A program made the position numbers and the translations under genes. Shown here one piece after another: positions 46,956 to 56,266 of a stretch of 64,000 nucleotides of DNA (its first letter is position 1; each line of letters starts with the position of its first letter). Under the pieces are notes generated by a model. That model saw nothing but the letters and a program-made list of their open reading frames with translations, did no database searches and was not told where the DNA came from. Source of the stretch: Pseudomonas sp. SST3 (lineage in GTDB: Bacteria; Pseudomonadota; Gammaproteobacteria; Pseudomonadales; Pseudomonadaceae). The stretch lies in NCBI RefSeq assembly GCF_003325755.1, contig NZ_QORI02000010.1, positions 62,001-126,000 of the forward strand. The letters are read 5' to 3'.

Positions 46956-48138
46956 TCCTTTCTCCGCCGCGTCCTCCAGGCCGACCGATGGCGACGCCGG
47001 TGAAGGTCTGGTTGATGTGCATGCCATTGAACTGCTCTCCGTAGGTGTTGAAGCCGATCACCTGCTGGCGTCGGAGAAAAGCGGAGGTCTGCTCCGTGGA
47101 TCCATCGGCTTCGATTTCAAGCCGCCGCAGAAAGCAATCGCAGCCTATCGTCAGCAGCGGCGAGCCGAGACGTCGTTCGAGCCGCTCGAACAGTGCTTCT
47201 AGGTTGGGCATCAGCGGTCCGGGACGCATGGCGGTCAGCACGATGCCGTTCTCCACCGCGCAGTAGAAGGTAAGACTGAGGTCATCGTTGACCTTCTGGA
47301 TCGAGCGCACGTAGTAGTGTTCGTTGATGCGCACCGCCAGCGGGTGCGCAGCGAACAGCCGGTGATCGAGATCGCTCACGCTCACCCCGATCAGCCGTGC
47401 GTACTCCTCGGCCGCCGGCTCGGCATTGAGTTCGTAGACACGTCGCGCGTGGCTGTCAGCCTGGGTCACCACCAGCTTCTCGCTACGCGGCAGGATGTGG
47501 TGGGTGGTGAACACCTCGAAATCCAGCCAGGTATTGATCAGCACCACGATGGCCGCACCGCTATGAAACTTGCCGTCGTAGTACACGTGAGTATCGGTCA
47601 GATGGTTGTCATCACCGGCCGAACCGCCGAAATGCGGGATGCTGCCAAAGGCGGCACTCAGCGCCGAGAGGACGATTTCCTCGCGGCTGGACAGACCGTC
47701 CAGCAGCGTCAGGGCGAAACTGTGATCCTTGATCGGCGCTAGCGAGTTGCTGCGGCAATCGCTGCCCAGGCGCTCCACCAGTTGCTGGGCGTCGATGAGG
47801 CCGAAGCGGTCCATTTCGACGATCAGCTCGCTGGCGATGGAAAAGCTGCGGTGATCGAATCCGACGGCCGTGACGCAGCTACGGCCGTAACCTTGGGAGG
47901 TGATTTCGCCGGCCGAGGTGCAGCCCACGACGCGCACGCCACCGAAGTACTGCTGCAGCGCATCGCCCAAGGCTGGAAGGTCATATTCGGCCGAGCAGAA
48001 GAACAACACGAAACCGAGATACGGATGGATCAGCTGGCGCGCCAGATCCTGTGCCACCGTCTCGGCGTCCTGGGCTTCAGACATTGCCGTGCGTATCGCC
48101 TCGCCTTCATGTTCGATCACGCACCGCACCCCATACAC
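46945..48138 (-). CDS. nosP: FIST-domain sensor, NosP type
   Basis: A 397-residue cytoplasmic FIST protein: FIST_N (VVGCTSAGEITSQGYGRSCVTAVGFD) followed by FIST_C (PLAVRINEHYYVRS, LIGCDCFLRRLEIE, VIGFNTYGEQFNGMHINQTFTGVAIG). In P. aeruginosa NosP binds haem and nitric oxide and controls autophosphorylation of the cotranscribed NahK. Here it is directly upstream of the same type of kinase, with overlapping ends. The pairing next to erbR and the alcohol genes suggests that respiratory or denitrification state may feed into alcohol oxidation. The haem ligand cannot be assigned by eye. Confidence 0.84.
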   Translation of the reverse strand: MYGVRCVIEHEGEAIRTAMSEAQDAETVAQDLARQLIHPYLGFVLFFCSAEYDLPALGDALQQYFGGVRVVGCTSAGEITSQGYGRSCVTAVGFDHRSFSIASELIVEMDRFGLIDAQQLVERLGSDCRSNSLAPIKDHSFALTLLDGLSSREEIVLSALSAAFGSIPHFGGSAGDDNHLTDTHVYYDGKFHSGAAIVVLINTWLDFEVFTTHHILPRSEKLVVTQADSHARRVYELNAEPAAEEYARLIGVSVSDLDHRLFAAHPLAVRINEHYYVRSIQKVNDDLSLTFYCAVENGIVLTAMRPGPLMPNLEALFERLERRLGSPLLTIGCDCFLRRLEIEADGSTEQTSAFLRRQQVIGFNTYGEQFNGMHINQTFTGVAIGRPGGRGGERSAS

Positions 48139-48210
48139 CGACGTTGGATGTCCCTATTCTTGGTCAGGGCATAAGGTACGAAAATGCTACTTCAGTACCG
48201 ACGGCGGCCT

Positions 48211-48223
48211 GCCAAGGTAGCAA
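48211..48223. promoter_or_regulatory. CTACC-TTGG box upstream of nosP-nahK
   Basis: Read toward nosP: TTGCTACCTTGGC, 73 bp before the ATG. A related CTACTTCAGTACC lies nearby at 48187-48199. Confidence 0.52.
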
Positions 48224-48266
48224 ATCGGCGAACGGCCGCAGGTTCGGCGTGGGCCTTCATCGAACG

Positions 48267-48301
48267 AAAAAAGGCGGACGCCCCGACAGAGGTGACCGCC
48301 T
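48267..48301 (-). terminator. intrinsic terminator after the porin gene
   Basis: On the minus strand the stem AGGCGG/CCGCCT, closed by a long GC-rich loop, is followed by a run of T residues. It lies 19 bp after the porin stop and separates it from nosP. Confidence 0.7.
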
Positions 48302-48319
48302 GGATGGTACTCGGTGCGC

Positions 48320-49507
48320 TTAGAAACTCAGCGTGGCACCGATAGCGAAGGTACGGGTGTCCTCGTCAAGGGCGTCGGTGTCCCGGCCAGTCAATTCGAA
48401 CTGGTTCACCTCGGCGACCAGCTTCAGGTTGTCGTTGATGGTGCGGAAATAGGCCAGTCCGCGGGTTTCATAATCGGCGGCGGTTCCCAGGCCGTTGCCG
48501 TCATCCTTGGTCTTACCCGTCGACAGCGCAATGCGATTCTTGCCGAAGGTATAGGAGCCTTGAAGCAGGTAACCGTCGCTGTCCACGTCACGGAGCTGTG
48601 CTTCGCCCGCGTTGTTGGTATAGAACGGGTTGATGCCCTCCGCCTGGAAGCCCGACGCAGTGAGGGAGAACGCACCCATCTTGGCCTGAACGCCGTAGCC
48701 GATGCCCTTGGAATCGACTTCCTCGACGCTGCTGTCGGTGTTCTTGGAGGTCTGCTGCATGCCGTTAACCCAGGAGTAGATCTTGGCGCCGGCCAGATCT
48801 AACTGGTAGGTGATCTCGGTTTCGAAGCGTGGGCTGTCCTGGTAGGCCTCGTCCAGCGCACTGCTGGCATCGTCCGTGGTGTCGACCGGATCCATGATAC
48901 CGGCGGCGATGCGCAGACCGCTCATGACCGGCGAACGATAGGTGACCTGTGACGTCGGGAACGGGTACGGGTAGCCAGTGCCGATATTGCCGAATGAAAC
49001 GCCGCCGAAATCGACCAGCCCGAGGGTGTCGCTGACCTGACCGTAACCGGTGAGCATTTCGTCGAGGAAGATGTTGGACCGGCCGAACAAGCCGAAGTCC
49101 TTACCGAAGAGCACCTCGCCCCACTGATCATTAGATGCCGTACCGTAGAACTGACGAACGTCGATGCCGGTCTCGGTGCCGTTGGTGTCGCTGTCGTTGA
49201 TCGTCACCCAGAAGGAGGAGCGACCGCCGATTTTCAAATCGTCGAGCTGCTTACCGAAGTTGAAACCGATGTAATTGGGCAGAAAGCCCATTTTCACCCG
49301 GGACTGGTCGCGGTCAAACTGCTCACCGGCACGATCGACGTCGCTGCTGACGTAGAAGGTGTTGAAATAGCCATCAACGGAAAAGGTGGTGTCATCCTTG
49401 TCGTAAAGCACGATTTCGGCAGCCGCCGGTTGGCTCAAGGTCATGGCAATCGCGCTGGCCAGAGCCAACGGCAATAAAGGGGTAACCGCTTTCTTCTTGT
49501 TGTGCAT
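48320..49507 (-). CDS. outer-membrane porin
   Basis: A 395-residue beta-barrel protein with a signal peptide (MHNKKKAVTPLLPLALASAIAM...PAAA). Sixteen-strand trimeric porin features are visible: DGYFNTFYVSSDVDR at the start, VKMGFLPNYIGFNFGKQ, WGEVLFGKDFGLFGRSN around the constriction loop, alternating hydrophobic residues and a final TRTFAIGATLSF with terminal Phe. The P. aeruginosa and P. putida clusters carry a related porin gene beyond nosP. Passage of alcohols or their acids is a reasonable guess. A CTACC box 160 bp upstream supports co-regulation with the alcohol genes. Confidence 0.85.
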   Translation of the reverse strand: MHNKKKAVTPLLPLALASAIAMTLSQPAAAEIVLYDKDDTTFSVDGYFNTFYVSSDVDRAGEQFDRDQSRVKMGFLPNYIGFNFGKQLDDLKIGGRSSFWVTINDSDTNGTETGIDVRQFYGTASNDQWGEVLFGKDFGLFGRSNIFLDEMLTGYGQVSDTLGLVDFGGVSFGNIGTGYPYPFPTSQVTYRSPVMSGLRIAAGIMDPVDTTDDASSALDEAYQDSPRFETEITYQLDLAGAKIYSWVNGMQQTSKNTDSSVEEVDSKGIGYGVQAKMGAFSLTASGFQAEGINPFYTNNAGEAQLRDVDSDGYLLQGSYTFGKNRIALSTGKTKDDGNGLGTAADYETRGLAYFRTINDNLKLVAEVNQFELTGRDTDALDEDTRTFAIGATLSF

Positions 49508-49668
49508 GGCGCTCTCCGCTGTGTGACGACGGGCAGTCGTGTCGAAGCGGATTATCGAAAGCACAGGGAGGCGCCCATACGCTGCGATAGCGGCGATTGG
49601 CTAGTGCTTTCGCCGGTAGGCATTGGCCGGTGCTTAAGCAGATGAGGCGCAAGCTGGAAGAAGCAGCG

Positions 49669-49683
49669 CTTAGGTAGTAGTCC
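49669..49683. promoter_or_regulatory. CTACC box upstream of the porin
   Basis: Read toward the porin: GGACTACTACCTAAG, ~162 bp before the ATG. It shares ACTACTACC with exaB and exaC but has TAAG in the second half. Confidence 0.45.
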
Positions 49684-49790
49684 GTTGCGCTTACGGATGG
49701 CGCAGGCAATACGCGCCCGGAAGGCACCGGCCGCCGGAGACGACCAGTCGCGGGACAGGCTTGGTAGGGGCGAACTGGGTTGCGGTGGTC

Positions 49791-52319
49791 TCAGCGCCAG
49801 CGCGCATCCGGCGCAGGTGCGTTGGCGACCACCACCCAGCCACCGATCGCTGCACGCAGGGCTTCCAGGGCAGCGCTCAGGTCGTCGCGCCGCAAGCTGC
49901 GCATGGCTGCGGCAACCTGGCTAGAACGTGTAACCTCATGCCCAGCCAAGCAGCACTGCCAGACCTGATCGGCCCAAGCGCGCAGGTCGGTAGGTCCCAT
50001 GAGGTGCCGTTCACCCGCTTCGATTGCCGCTCGCTCGACTGCTGCAGCCGGCTGATCCGCCAGTTTCAGCGCAAAGCTCGCGAGAAAGGCGTGGATCTGT
50101 TCAAGGATCTCTCCGGCCGAAGCCGAGGGCGACTGCACGCCGAACAGCATTCCCGACTGACCGCCGGGTTGGTGGAAGCGACTGAACACGGCATAGCCCA
50201 GCTGCAGCTCACTACGCAGACGACGAAAGAATTCGCCTTCGATCAACCGCGCCAGTACTCGCCACGACGCCTCGCATTGGGACGAGCGTTCCGGCAGTGG
50301 GCAGAACAGAACCAAGGCCGTTTCATTCGCTGCCGCCCCACCGCTGACATCGTGCCAGTGATCGCGCGGCGGAGCGGTGCTTGCGACCGTCGGTGTTGCT
50401 TCAGGCGCCCCCGGTAATAGGTTGAGCGCATCGCCGAGCGGGCCGCTCAAGGCCGGCTCAAATCCCACTGCCACGCCTTGCCACTGCGCCGTCTGCCAGC
50501 ACCCAAACAAGGTGGAATGGTCAAGCGCTGCACCCTGCCCCCCCGTCATCCCGCTCGCCAACAGCCGAGGCAAGCGTTGGAGCAATTGGCGAATCAGCAT
50601 GTCGTCGCCACCGAGCGCAGCATCTCGTTCGGCAAGTCGGCGGCCCTGCGCAAGCGAGACAGCCGGCGGCTCAGCCAGCAGAAGCGCCAGGTCGCCTGCT
50701 ATCGCCGGTATGGCCTCTGCGAAGCCCTGTAATCCGAGGCTCCACACGCTGCCCATATCTTCGAACCGCAGCAACACACCCGCCTGCTGCGCCGCCCAGC
50801 GACTCGACCGCATCGCATGCGACACCGCCTGCCAAAGCCCCGACGGCGGCTGGCCGGCGGCGAACTGCCAGCGCAAAAAGAGCGCGGCCTGCGCGTTCGC
50901 ATCTGCCGGTCCAAGCCAGCGCAGCGCCTGCGGCAACTCGTGCGGCTCGCACCGTTCGGCGCTGGGCCGCAACCAGGGGTTGGGCGCCGGCTGTTGCCAG
51001 CCCCAGGGGTTCGGCTCAGCATGCTGCGGCGGCTCGTAAGCCAGGCGCAAGGGGAAGCCCTGGGACTCAATGGGTTCGCAGCCAGCCCTATCAGCGGTGA
51101 GAATCAGCGGGCCCGCGTCGATCATTTGCCTCAACAGGCAGCTCAGCGCGTGGCGGATCGCAGCTTCGTCGCTGTCACCGCCCCAGGCCTGCGGCTCTAC
51201 CCAGTGGCGCAAGCGCATCAGCGGCTCGGCGACTTGCAGGCTTCGCCGACGTACGCGTCGATACTCGTCGCGACACGGCTGCCAGCGCCCGTCATCCGAG
51301 AAGAAGCGCAACCAATCGAGCACCGCCTCAACGACCAGTGCCCGCTCGCTCAGCCCTCGCTCTGTGAGCTGCAGCTCGACGACCACAACGCCCTGCCCCG
51401 CATACCAATACGGCACGCGCAGCTTTACCGATTGGCATAGATCTTTGTCGCGTAGCCGCTGGACAAGCCCACCAGGCGCCTCGGATGCGATCCATGTCGA
51501 GAGATAATCCAATGCCGGCGCGCAATGCTCGGGCATGCCGTCCAGGGCAAACGCTAGGTGCAGTCGCGGCTGCGCTTTCTGGATGTGCAACCGTAGCCAG
51601 GCATCACGGTCGCAGCGCAGCGCAGGCGCGGAGCGGGTGACGACGCGACCGGGTGCAAGCGAGCCGTCCGCCAGAGCAGCGAGCCGTTGCAGCTCCTCGG
51701 CAGTCTGAGGTCCGGCCAGGAGCAGCTCGATCTGGCCGCTGTGGTAGAAGCGCCGGTGGTACCGCCGCAACGCCTGCTGAAACTGAGCGTCTTCGACCGG
51801 CAAGGTGTCGCGGTTGCCGGCGTGAAACCCGGCGAACGGGTGGTCCGGCTCGAAGACGGTGCTCAATGCGGCGTCGCACAGCGTTTCGACGTCCTGAGCG
51901 CGAGCGAGGAATTCAGCGTGCAGCACCTCGCGCTCACGCAGCTGCGCAGCCGGGTCGAGCAGCGGATGCGCCAGCATGTCCAGTAGACGGCGCAGGCCTT
52001 CTTCGAGCTGGTCGTCCGGAAGCTGAAAGAAGAAATCGGTATGGCGCTCCCGGGTCGACGCGTTCAGCTGCCCGCCGCGCCCCTGAACGAACGGCATCAG
52101 GCTCTGCTCGGCGGGATAATCGCGGCTGCCGAGAAACAGCAAGTGTTCGAGAAAATGCGCCAGCCCTGGGTACTCCCAGGAGGCGTCGTGGAAACCTGCA
52201 TGAACCCGCACCAGGACCGCAGCCTGCGAGCTGTGCGGCAACGGCAACAGGCGCACCCGCAACCCTCCGCTCAGGGTCACTTGTGGCGGGCATTGAGCAG
52301 GATCGAGTAGCTGGCGCAT
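49791..52319 (-). CDS. pqqF: PqqA-processing zinc protease PqqF (M16 family)
   Basis: An ~842-residue insulinase-type peptidase that cuts the cross-linked Glu-Tyr out of PqqA during PQQ synthesis. The inverted zinc motif H-x-x-E-H is present in GLAHFLEHLLFLG, with the third ligand Glu expected in the LREREVLHAEF region. The C-terminal half holds the second, inactive M16 domain. Starts at MRQLLDPAQ (52319) or 12 codons earlier (52355) are both possible; AAGGG seven bases before 52319 decides for it. Unlike many relatives the gene is not in the pqqABCDE operon but 28 kb away, next to a MerR regulator. No CTACC box was found before it. Confidence 0.9.
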   Translation of the reverse strand: MRQLLDPAQCPPQVTLSGGLRVRLLPLPHSSQAAVLVRVHAGFHDASWEYPGLAHFLEHLLFLGSRDYPAEQSLMPFVQGRGGQLNASTRERHTDFFFQLPDDQLEEGLRRLLDMLAHPLLDPAAQLREREVLHAEFLARAQDVETLCDAALSTVFEPDHPFAGFHAGNRDTLPVEDAQFQQALRRYHRRFYHSGQIELLLAGPQTAEELQRLAALADGSLAPGRVVTRSAPALRCDRDAWLRLHIQKAQPRLHLAFALDGMPEHCAPALDYLSTWIASEAPGGLVQRLRDKDLCQSVKLRVPYWYAGQGVVVVELQLTERGLSERALVVEAVLDWLRFFSDDGRWQPCRDEYRRVRRRSLQVAEPLMRLRHWVEPQAWGGDSDEAAIRHALSCLLRQMIDAGPLILTADRAGCEPIESQGFPLRLAYEPPQHAEPNPWGWQQPAPNPWLRPSAERCEPHELPQALRWLGPADANAQAALFLRWQFAAGQPPSGLWQAVSHAMRSSRWAAQQAGVLLRFEDMGSVWSLGLQGFAEAIPAIAGDLALLLAEPPAVSLAQGRRLAERDAALGGDDMLIRQLLQRLPRLLASGMTGGQGAALDHSTLFGCWQTAQWQGVAVGFEPALSGPLGDALNLLPGAPEATPTVASTAPPRDHWHDVSGGAAANETALVLFCPLPERSSQCEASWRVLARLIEGEFFRRLRSELQLGYAVFSRFHQPGGQSGMLFGVQSPSASAGEILEQIHAFLASFALKLADQPAAAVERAAIEAGERHLMGPTDLRAWADQVWQCCLAGHEVTRSSQVAAAMRSLRRDDLSAALEALRAAIGGWVVVANAPAPDARWR

Positions 52320-52420
52320 TGGCGGCCCTTGTGTTTTAGCGGGTTCGGTGAGCATCGCGCCAAGTCGCGACCAGCACAATGATGCTTAAGCATTGAGCCC
52401 TACGCGCCGCTCAACAACCC

Positions 52421-53362
52421 TTAGGTGTCCAGGCGGCCATCGAGAAATTGCTGGAGGCGGCGCTGCATCGACTTACCGGACTTGCCAAGACAGGCAATTG
52501 GCGATCCGAGCAGGCTGTCTTCCGAGAGTTCCGCCGCCTCACCCGCCATTGCCAGCGGACAGTCGAGGCCCTGCGCAAGTATGGTCAGCTGTCGTAACAG
52601 CACGGCGCTGGGCGGCACATTGGAATAGAGCACCAGCGCGCGGGGACGCACCCGGTCGCAGACAAGCGGCAGCTCATCGAGCGGCTGACCGAGCGCCAGC
52701 ACGTTCACTGCAACGGTATCGCCGGACATCAATAATCCACTGACCAGCAGTTCCAGTTCCCGGCATTGCCCCGCCACCGCTGCCAGCAAAACCCGGCCTT
52801 CCGCGTGGCTGCTAACGTGCTGCAACCGTTGCAACACGCGGCCGCGGAGGAAGGCATCGAGAAACAGCCACTCGCTGGCCCGGCCATACTCCTTCTGACG
52901 CCGCAACAGCTGCTGCCACACCGGCAGCAGTACGTCCTGGAAAACCACCGGCAGCGGGTAATTGGAAAAGATCTGCCCGTAGACCTGATCCAGCCGGGAC
53001 TCATCGAAACCACTCACGGCGCGTTGCACCTGCCCCATCCATTCAGTCCACTCGTCTGCCGCCGCTTCTTGCTCTGCTGGTTCTGCAGCGCTGCGCGAAA
53101 GGATGCTGCCCACCTTGCTTACCGCAACGCCACGTTCGGTCCAAGCGAGGATGCTGCGTACCGCCTCGATATCGGCCATGGAGTAGAGGCGATGGCCGCT
53201 TTCGGTGCGAGTCGGCTGTATCAGACCGTAGCGGCGTTCCCAGGCGCGTAGCGTGACCGGATTGACCCCTGTCAGACGTGACACTTCCCGAATGGGAAAC
53301 AGCTCATCCCGCTCGATCGAATCAGGGAGCGGGAGCGTGGACGCGCGGGCGGGTTCGGTCAT
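52421..53362 (-). CDS. MerR-family regulator, LitR/PplR-like (first copy)
   Basis: A 313-residue regulator: MerR helix-turn-helix at about residues 21-90 (FPIREVSRLTGVNPVTLRAWERRYGLI, HRLYSMADIEAV) and a C-terminal domain like the cobalamin-binding region of CarH/LitR. The DxHxxG cobalamin motif is degenerate (SSHAEG), as in the class II LitR/PplR proteins of P. putida, which work with LOV photoreceptors. The gene is divergent from a short LOV protein (116 bp apart). Control of the LOV-hemH-phrB region by light is the likely role. Confidence 0.82.
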   Translation of the reverse strand: MTEPARASTLPLPDSIERDELFPIREVSRLTGVNPVTLRAWERRYGLIQPTRTESGHRLYSMADIEAVRSILAWTERGVAVSKVGSILSRSAAEPAEQEAAADEWTEWMGQVQRAVSGFDESRLDQVYGQIFSNYPLPVVFQDVLLPVWQQLLRRQKEYGRASEWLFLDAFLRGRVLQRLQHVSSHAEGRVLLAAVAGQCRELELLVSGLLMSGDTVAVNVLALGQPLDELPLVCDRVRPRALVLYSNVPPSAVLLRQLTILAQGLDCPLAMAGEAAELSEDSLLGSPIACLGKSGKSMQRRLQQFLDGRLDT

Positions 53363-53478
53363 AGCGCTGGCAGCTCATGCAGAAGAATCGGCGCATTGTA
53401 GCCCAGGGTCCCCGGCCGCTATGCGGCGCCGGCCGAAGTTGCTCTAGAATGTCGCGACCACGCATGGGAGACGCCAGG

Positions 53479-53925
53479 ATGATCAACGCCAAACTGCTGC
53501 AACTGGTAATCGACGCCTCCAACGATGGGATCGTGGTGGCCGAGCAGGAAGGCGAAGACAATATCCTCATCTACGCCAATCCTGCGTTCCAGCGCCTGAC
53601 CGGCTACGAAGTGGATGAGATTCTCTACCAGGATTGTCGTTTTCTACAGGCAGAGGATCGCGACCAGCTAGGTGTTACGGCCATTCGCGAAGCAATCAGG
53701 GCCAGCCAGCCCTGCCGCCAGATCATCCGCAATTACCGCAAGGACGGCAGCACGTTCTGGAACGAGCTGTCGATCACGCCGGTATTCAACGAAGGTGACC
53801 GGCTCACCTATTTCATCGGCATCCAGAAGGACGTCAGCGCCGAAGTCGAGGCCAAGCAGCGCATCCGCGAACTGGAAGCCGAGGTTCGGCAGCTCAAACA
53901 GCAACTTGCCGAACTGAAGCGCTGA
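53479..53925 (+). CDS. short LOV blue-light photoreceptor
   Basis: A 148-residue protein made of one LOV (PAS) domain and a C-terminal coiled coil (AEVEAKQRIRELEAEVRQLKQQLAELKR, about 120-148). The photoactive Cys is in YQDCRFLQ, which matches the P. putida short LOV proteins (Asp replaces the more common Asn before Cys). Other flavin-contact motifs are RNYRKDGSTFWNELSITPV and TYFIGIQKDV. Blue light forms a flavin-cysteinyl adduct that alters dimer shape; there is no output domain, so it must act on a partner, probably the divergent MerR. GGAGACGCCAGG precedes the ATG. Confidence 0.93.
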   Translation: MINAKLLQLVIDASNDGIVVAEQEGEDNILIYANPAFQRLTGYEVDEILYQDCRFLQAEDRDQLGVTAIREAIRASQPCRQIIRNYRKDGSTFWNELSITPVFNEGDRLTYFIGIQKDVSAEVEAKQRIRELEAEVRQLKQQLAELKR

Positions 53926-53943
53926 TATCGCGTCCGCGCTTCA

Positions 53944-54969
53944 CTAGAGCGCCTGCGGTGCCCGGCGGCACAGTGCAACCAGCGACCGGACCCAGCTTTC
54001 GTGCGTATTCATGCAGGGAATCAGCTGTAGCTCTTCCCCTCCCGCCGCGACGAACTGCTCGCGGCCACGGTCGCCGATCTCTTCCAGTGTTTCGATGCAA
54101 TCCGCAACGAATGCCGGGCACATCACCAGCAGTTTCTTCACCCCTTTGGCAGCCAGCTCTTCCAGATGCGCCTCGGTGTAAGGCTCGATCCACTTGGCAC
54201 GGCCCAAACGCGACTGAAACGACACCGACCACTGCCCTGCTGCCAATCCGGCACGGTCGGCAAACGCAGCGGCGCTCTGCAAGCATTGGGCGCGGTAGCA
54301 GCTGGCGAGTACCTCACCTTCGGCTCGCTGGCAGCAATCTGTGGTTTTCAGGCAATGCGAGCCCGTCGGATCGGTCTTGTGCAGATGGCGCTCGGGCAGG
54401 CCATGAAAGCTCAGTAGCAAATGATCGAATTGCTGGGCCAGGTGCGGCCTGACGCTGTCCACCAGCGCATCGAGGTATTCCGGCTGGTCGTAAAACGGCT
54501 GCAGGATCGAGAGTTTGATGTCGAGACGCTTGTAGCGGATCACCCGCTGCGCCTCCGCTATCGCGGTGGTAGTGGTGCTATCGGCGAACTGCGGATACAG
54601 CGGTGCGAATGTCACCTGCTTGATGCCCTGCTTCGCGAGCCTGACCAATGACCCTTCGATGGACGGCTCACCGTACCGCATCGCCAGTTCCACCGGACCC
54701 TCGGTCCAGTAAGGCCGTACCGCATCGGTCAGACGCCGGCTGAGCACCACCAGCGGCGACCCCTCGGGCCACCAGATCGAGGCATACGCATGGGCCGACT
54801 GCGCCGGGCGTTTGACGAGAATCAGCGATACCAGCAGGCGCCGAAGGGGCCACGGCAGATCGACCACATAAGGGTCCATCAGGAACTGGTTGAGATAGCG
54901 CCGGACGTCGGCCACCTCGGTAGAAGCGGGCGAACCCAGGTTGACCAATAACAACGCCTGCTCAGTCAT
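53944..54969 (-). CDS. hemH: ferrochelatase
   Basis: A 341-residue enzyme that inserts Fe2+ into protoporphyrin IX, the last step of haem synthesis, at the inner membrane. Motifs are [43 protein letters not shown] with the metal-handling His, and [15 protein letters not shown]. The ATG of MTEQALL is chosen because AGGAATGTGC gives correct spacing; an ATG two codons earlier abuts the AGGA. It is convergent with the LOV gene. Placing hemH among photoreceptor and photolyase genes fits removal of a phototoxic porphyrin in the light. Confidence 0.95.
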   Translation of the reverse strand: MTEQALLLVNLGSPASTEVADVRRYLNQFLMDPYVVDLPWPLRRLLVSLILVKRPAQSAHAYASIWWPEGSPLVVLSRRLTDAVRPYWTEGPVELAMRYGEPSIEGSLVRLAKQGIKQVTFAPLYPQFADSTTTTAIAEAQRVIRYKRLDIKLSILQPFYDQPEYLDALVDSVRPHLAQQFDHLLLSFHGLPERHLHKTDPTGSHCLKTTDCCQRAEGEVLASCYRAQCLQSAAAFADRAGLAAGQWSVSFQSRLGRAKWIEPYTEAHLEELAAKGVKKLLVMCPAFVADCIETLEEIGDRGREQFVAAGGEELQLIPCMNTHESWVRSLVALCRRAPQAL

Positions 54970-55038
54970 GCACATTCCTGACTACTGATTTAGAGAATCC
55001 GCCATCCCATCGGTCGGCGCGCTATTTTCACACAGGCC

Positions 55039-55938
55039 CTACGGCTTGCGCAGGTCCGCCAATGCCGCATCCAGGCCGACGAAGCGAAAGCGAAAACCTT
55101 CCGCCTCCAGTCGCGATGGGACCGCCTTCTGTCCGCCCAGAATCAACCCGGACAACTCACCCAATCCGGCCTTCAACGCCAATGCCGGAACAGGTATCAC
55201 GGTCGGTTTGCCCAAGCTGCGGCCCAGCGCCTTGGCGAAGTCGGCGTTGCGTACCGGTTGCGGCGAGCAGGCATTGTAGGGGCCCTGCGCGGCAGGCTGC
55301 CGCAACAGAAAATCTATCAGGGCAACTTCATCGTCTATATGAACCCAGGGCATCCATTGCCGTCCGTTACCCTGGCGCCCGCCCAGACCCAGGCGAAAGA
55401 GCGGGACCAGACGCTGTAGGAACCCACCCTGGCGCGCCAGCACCAGACCGGTACGTACCAACACGACCCGGATACCAAGACGCTGCGCACGCAGGGCGCT
55501 TTCCTCCCAGGCGTTACATAGCTGGGCCGCGAAATCGTTGGTGACCGGGGCGTCCTGCTCGTGCAGCTCGCGCTCGCCGCCATCTCCGTACCAGCCAACC
55601 GCCGAACCGGATATCAGTACCTGCGGTTGCTGCTCGCGCCCAGACAGCCACTCGATCAGCTGTTCAGTCAGGTTGACCCGGCTGCTCCAGAGCAACAGCC
55701 GCCGCGATCGGGTCCAGGGGCGATCGGCGATCGGCGCACCGGCCAGATTGATGATCGCATCCAGCGGCATCTGACCCAGTTCCTCCAGTTGACCGATTCC
55801 CGTCACCGTCTCGCCGCAACGTTCGGCCACCCGTTCGGGTGAGCGGCTCCACACCCAAAGGCTGTTTCCTTCGGCCACCCAGCGCCTGCACAGTTCTCGC
55901 CCGATCAGGCCAGTCCCTCCGGTCAGCAATATATTCAT
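55039..55938 (-). CDS. NAD(P)-binding epimerase-like protein (TIGR01777/YfcH type)
   Basis: A 299-residue extended SDR protein: Rossmann motif MNILLTGGTGLIGREL, then DAIINLAGAPIADRPWT, RVNLTEQLIEWL, SGSAVGWYGD with the usual catalytic Tyr, and a conserved C-terminal DUF1731 region (VPALALKAGLGELS, AVPSRLEAEGFRF). The substrate is unknown for the family. GGAGG lies seven bases before the ATG. It lies upstream of hemH on the same strand (~70 bp), so the two may share a transcript with a promoter near 56.0 kb. Confidence 0.87.
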   Translation of the reverse strand: MNILLTGGTGLIGRELCRRWVAEGNSLWVWSRSPERVAERCGETVTGIGQLEELGQMPLDAIINLAGAPIADRPWTRSRRLLLWSSRVNLTEQLIEWLSGREQQPQVLISGSAVGWYGDGGERELHEQDAPVTNDFAAQLCNAWEESALRAQRLGIRVVLVRTGLVLARQGGFLQRLVPLFRLGLGGRQGNGRQWMPWVHIDDEVALIDFLLRQPAAQGPYNACSPQPVRNADFAKALGRSLGKPTVIPVPALALKAGLGELSGLILGGQKAVPSRLEAEGFRFRFVGLDAALADLRKP

Positions 55939-56168
55939 GCGTGGCCTCCATGAATCAGCGAATAGCCGGCCCGTACCCAAACGGTCACCGGTCGATGCCT
56001 TGATGATAGACCTGTACGCATAAGCGCCCATGTATAGATTTTTTAGACGACACGGCCGATTAAGCGAAACCGATACAGCAACTGAACTGAGTGGTAAACG
56101 TCGTACCAGCCTGTCAGTTCGCCCATGAGCAGCTCCTCATACTGACAGCTTTGAGCTGCACCAATAAG

Positions 56169-56227
56169 TTGTACAACCTTGTTGACTTGTACAAGAGCAA
56201 GCCTAAGATAGCCACAAAGTTGTACAA
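56169..56227. promoter_or_regulatory. three TTGTACAA palindromes in the photolyase operon promoter
   Basis: Perfect 8-bp palindromes at 56169-56176, 56187-56194 and 56220-56227. The first two are 18 bp apart, the third 33 bp further. The second overlaps a possible -35 (TTGACT). They precede the DUF523-merR-phrB operon and are the likely binding sites for the MerR/LitR proteins. Confidence 0.62.
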
Positions 56228-56266
56228 AATAAAGTTTCCGTGCAAGAACGCATTGAGGCCAAGCCG

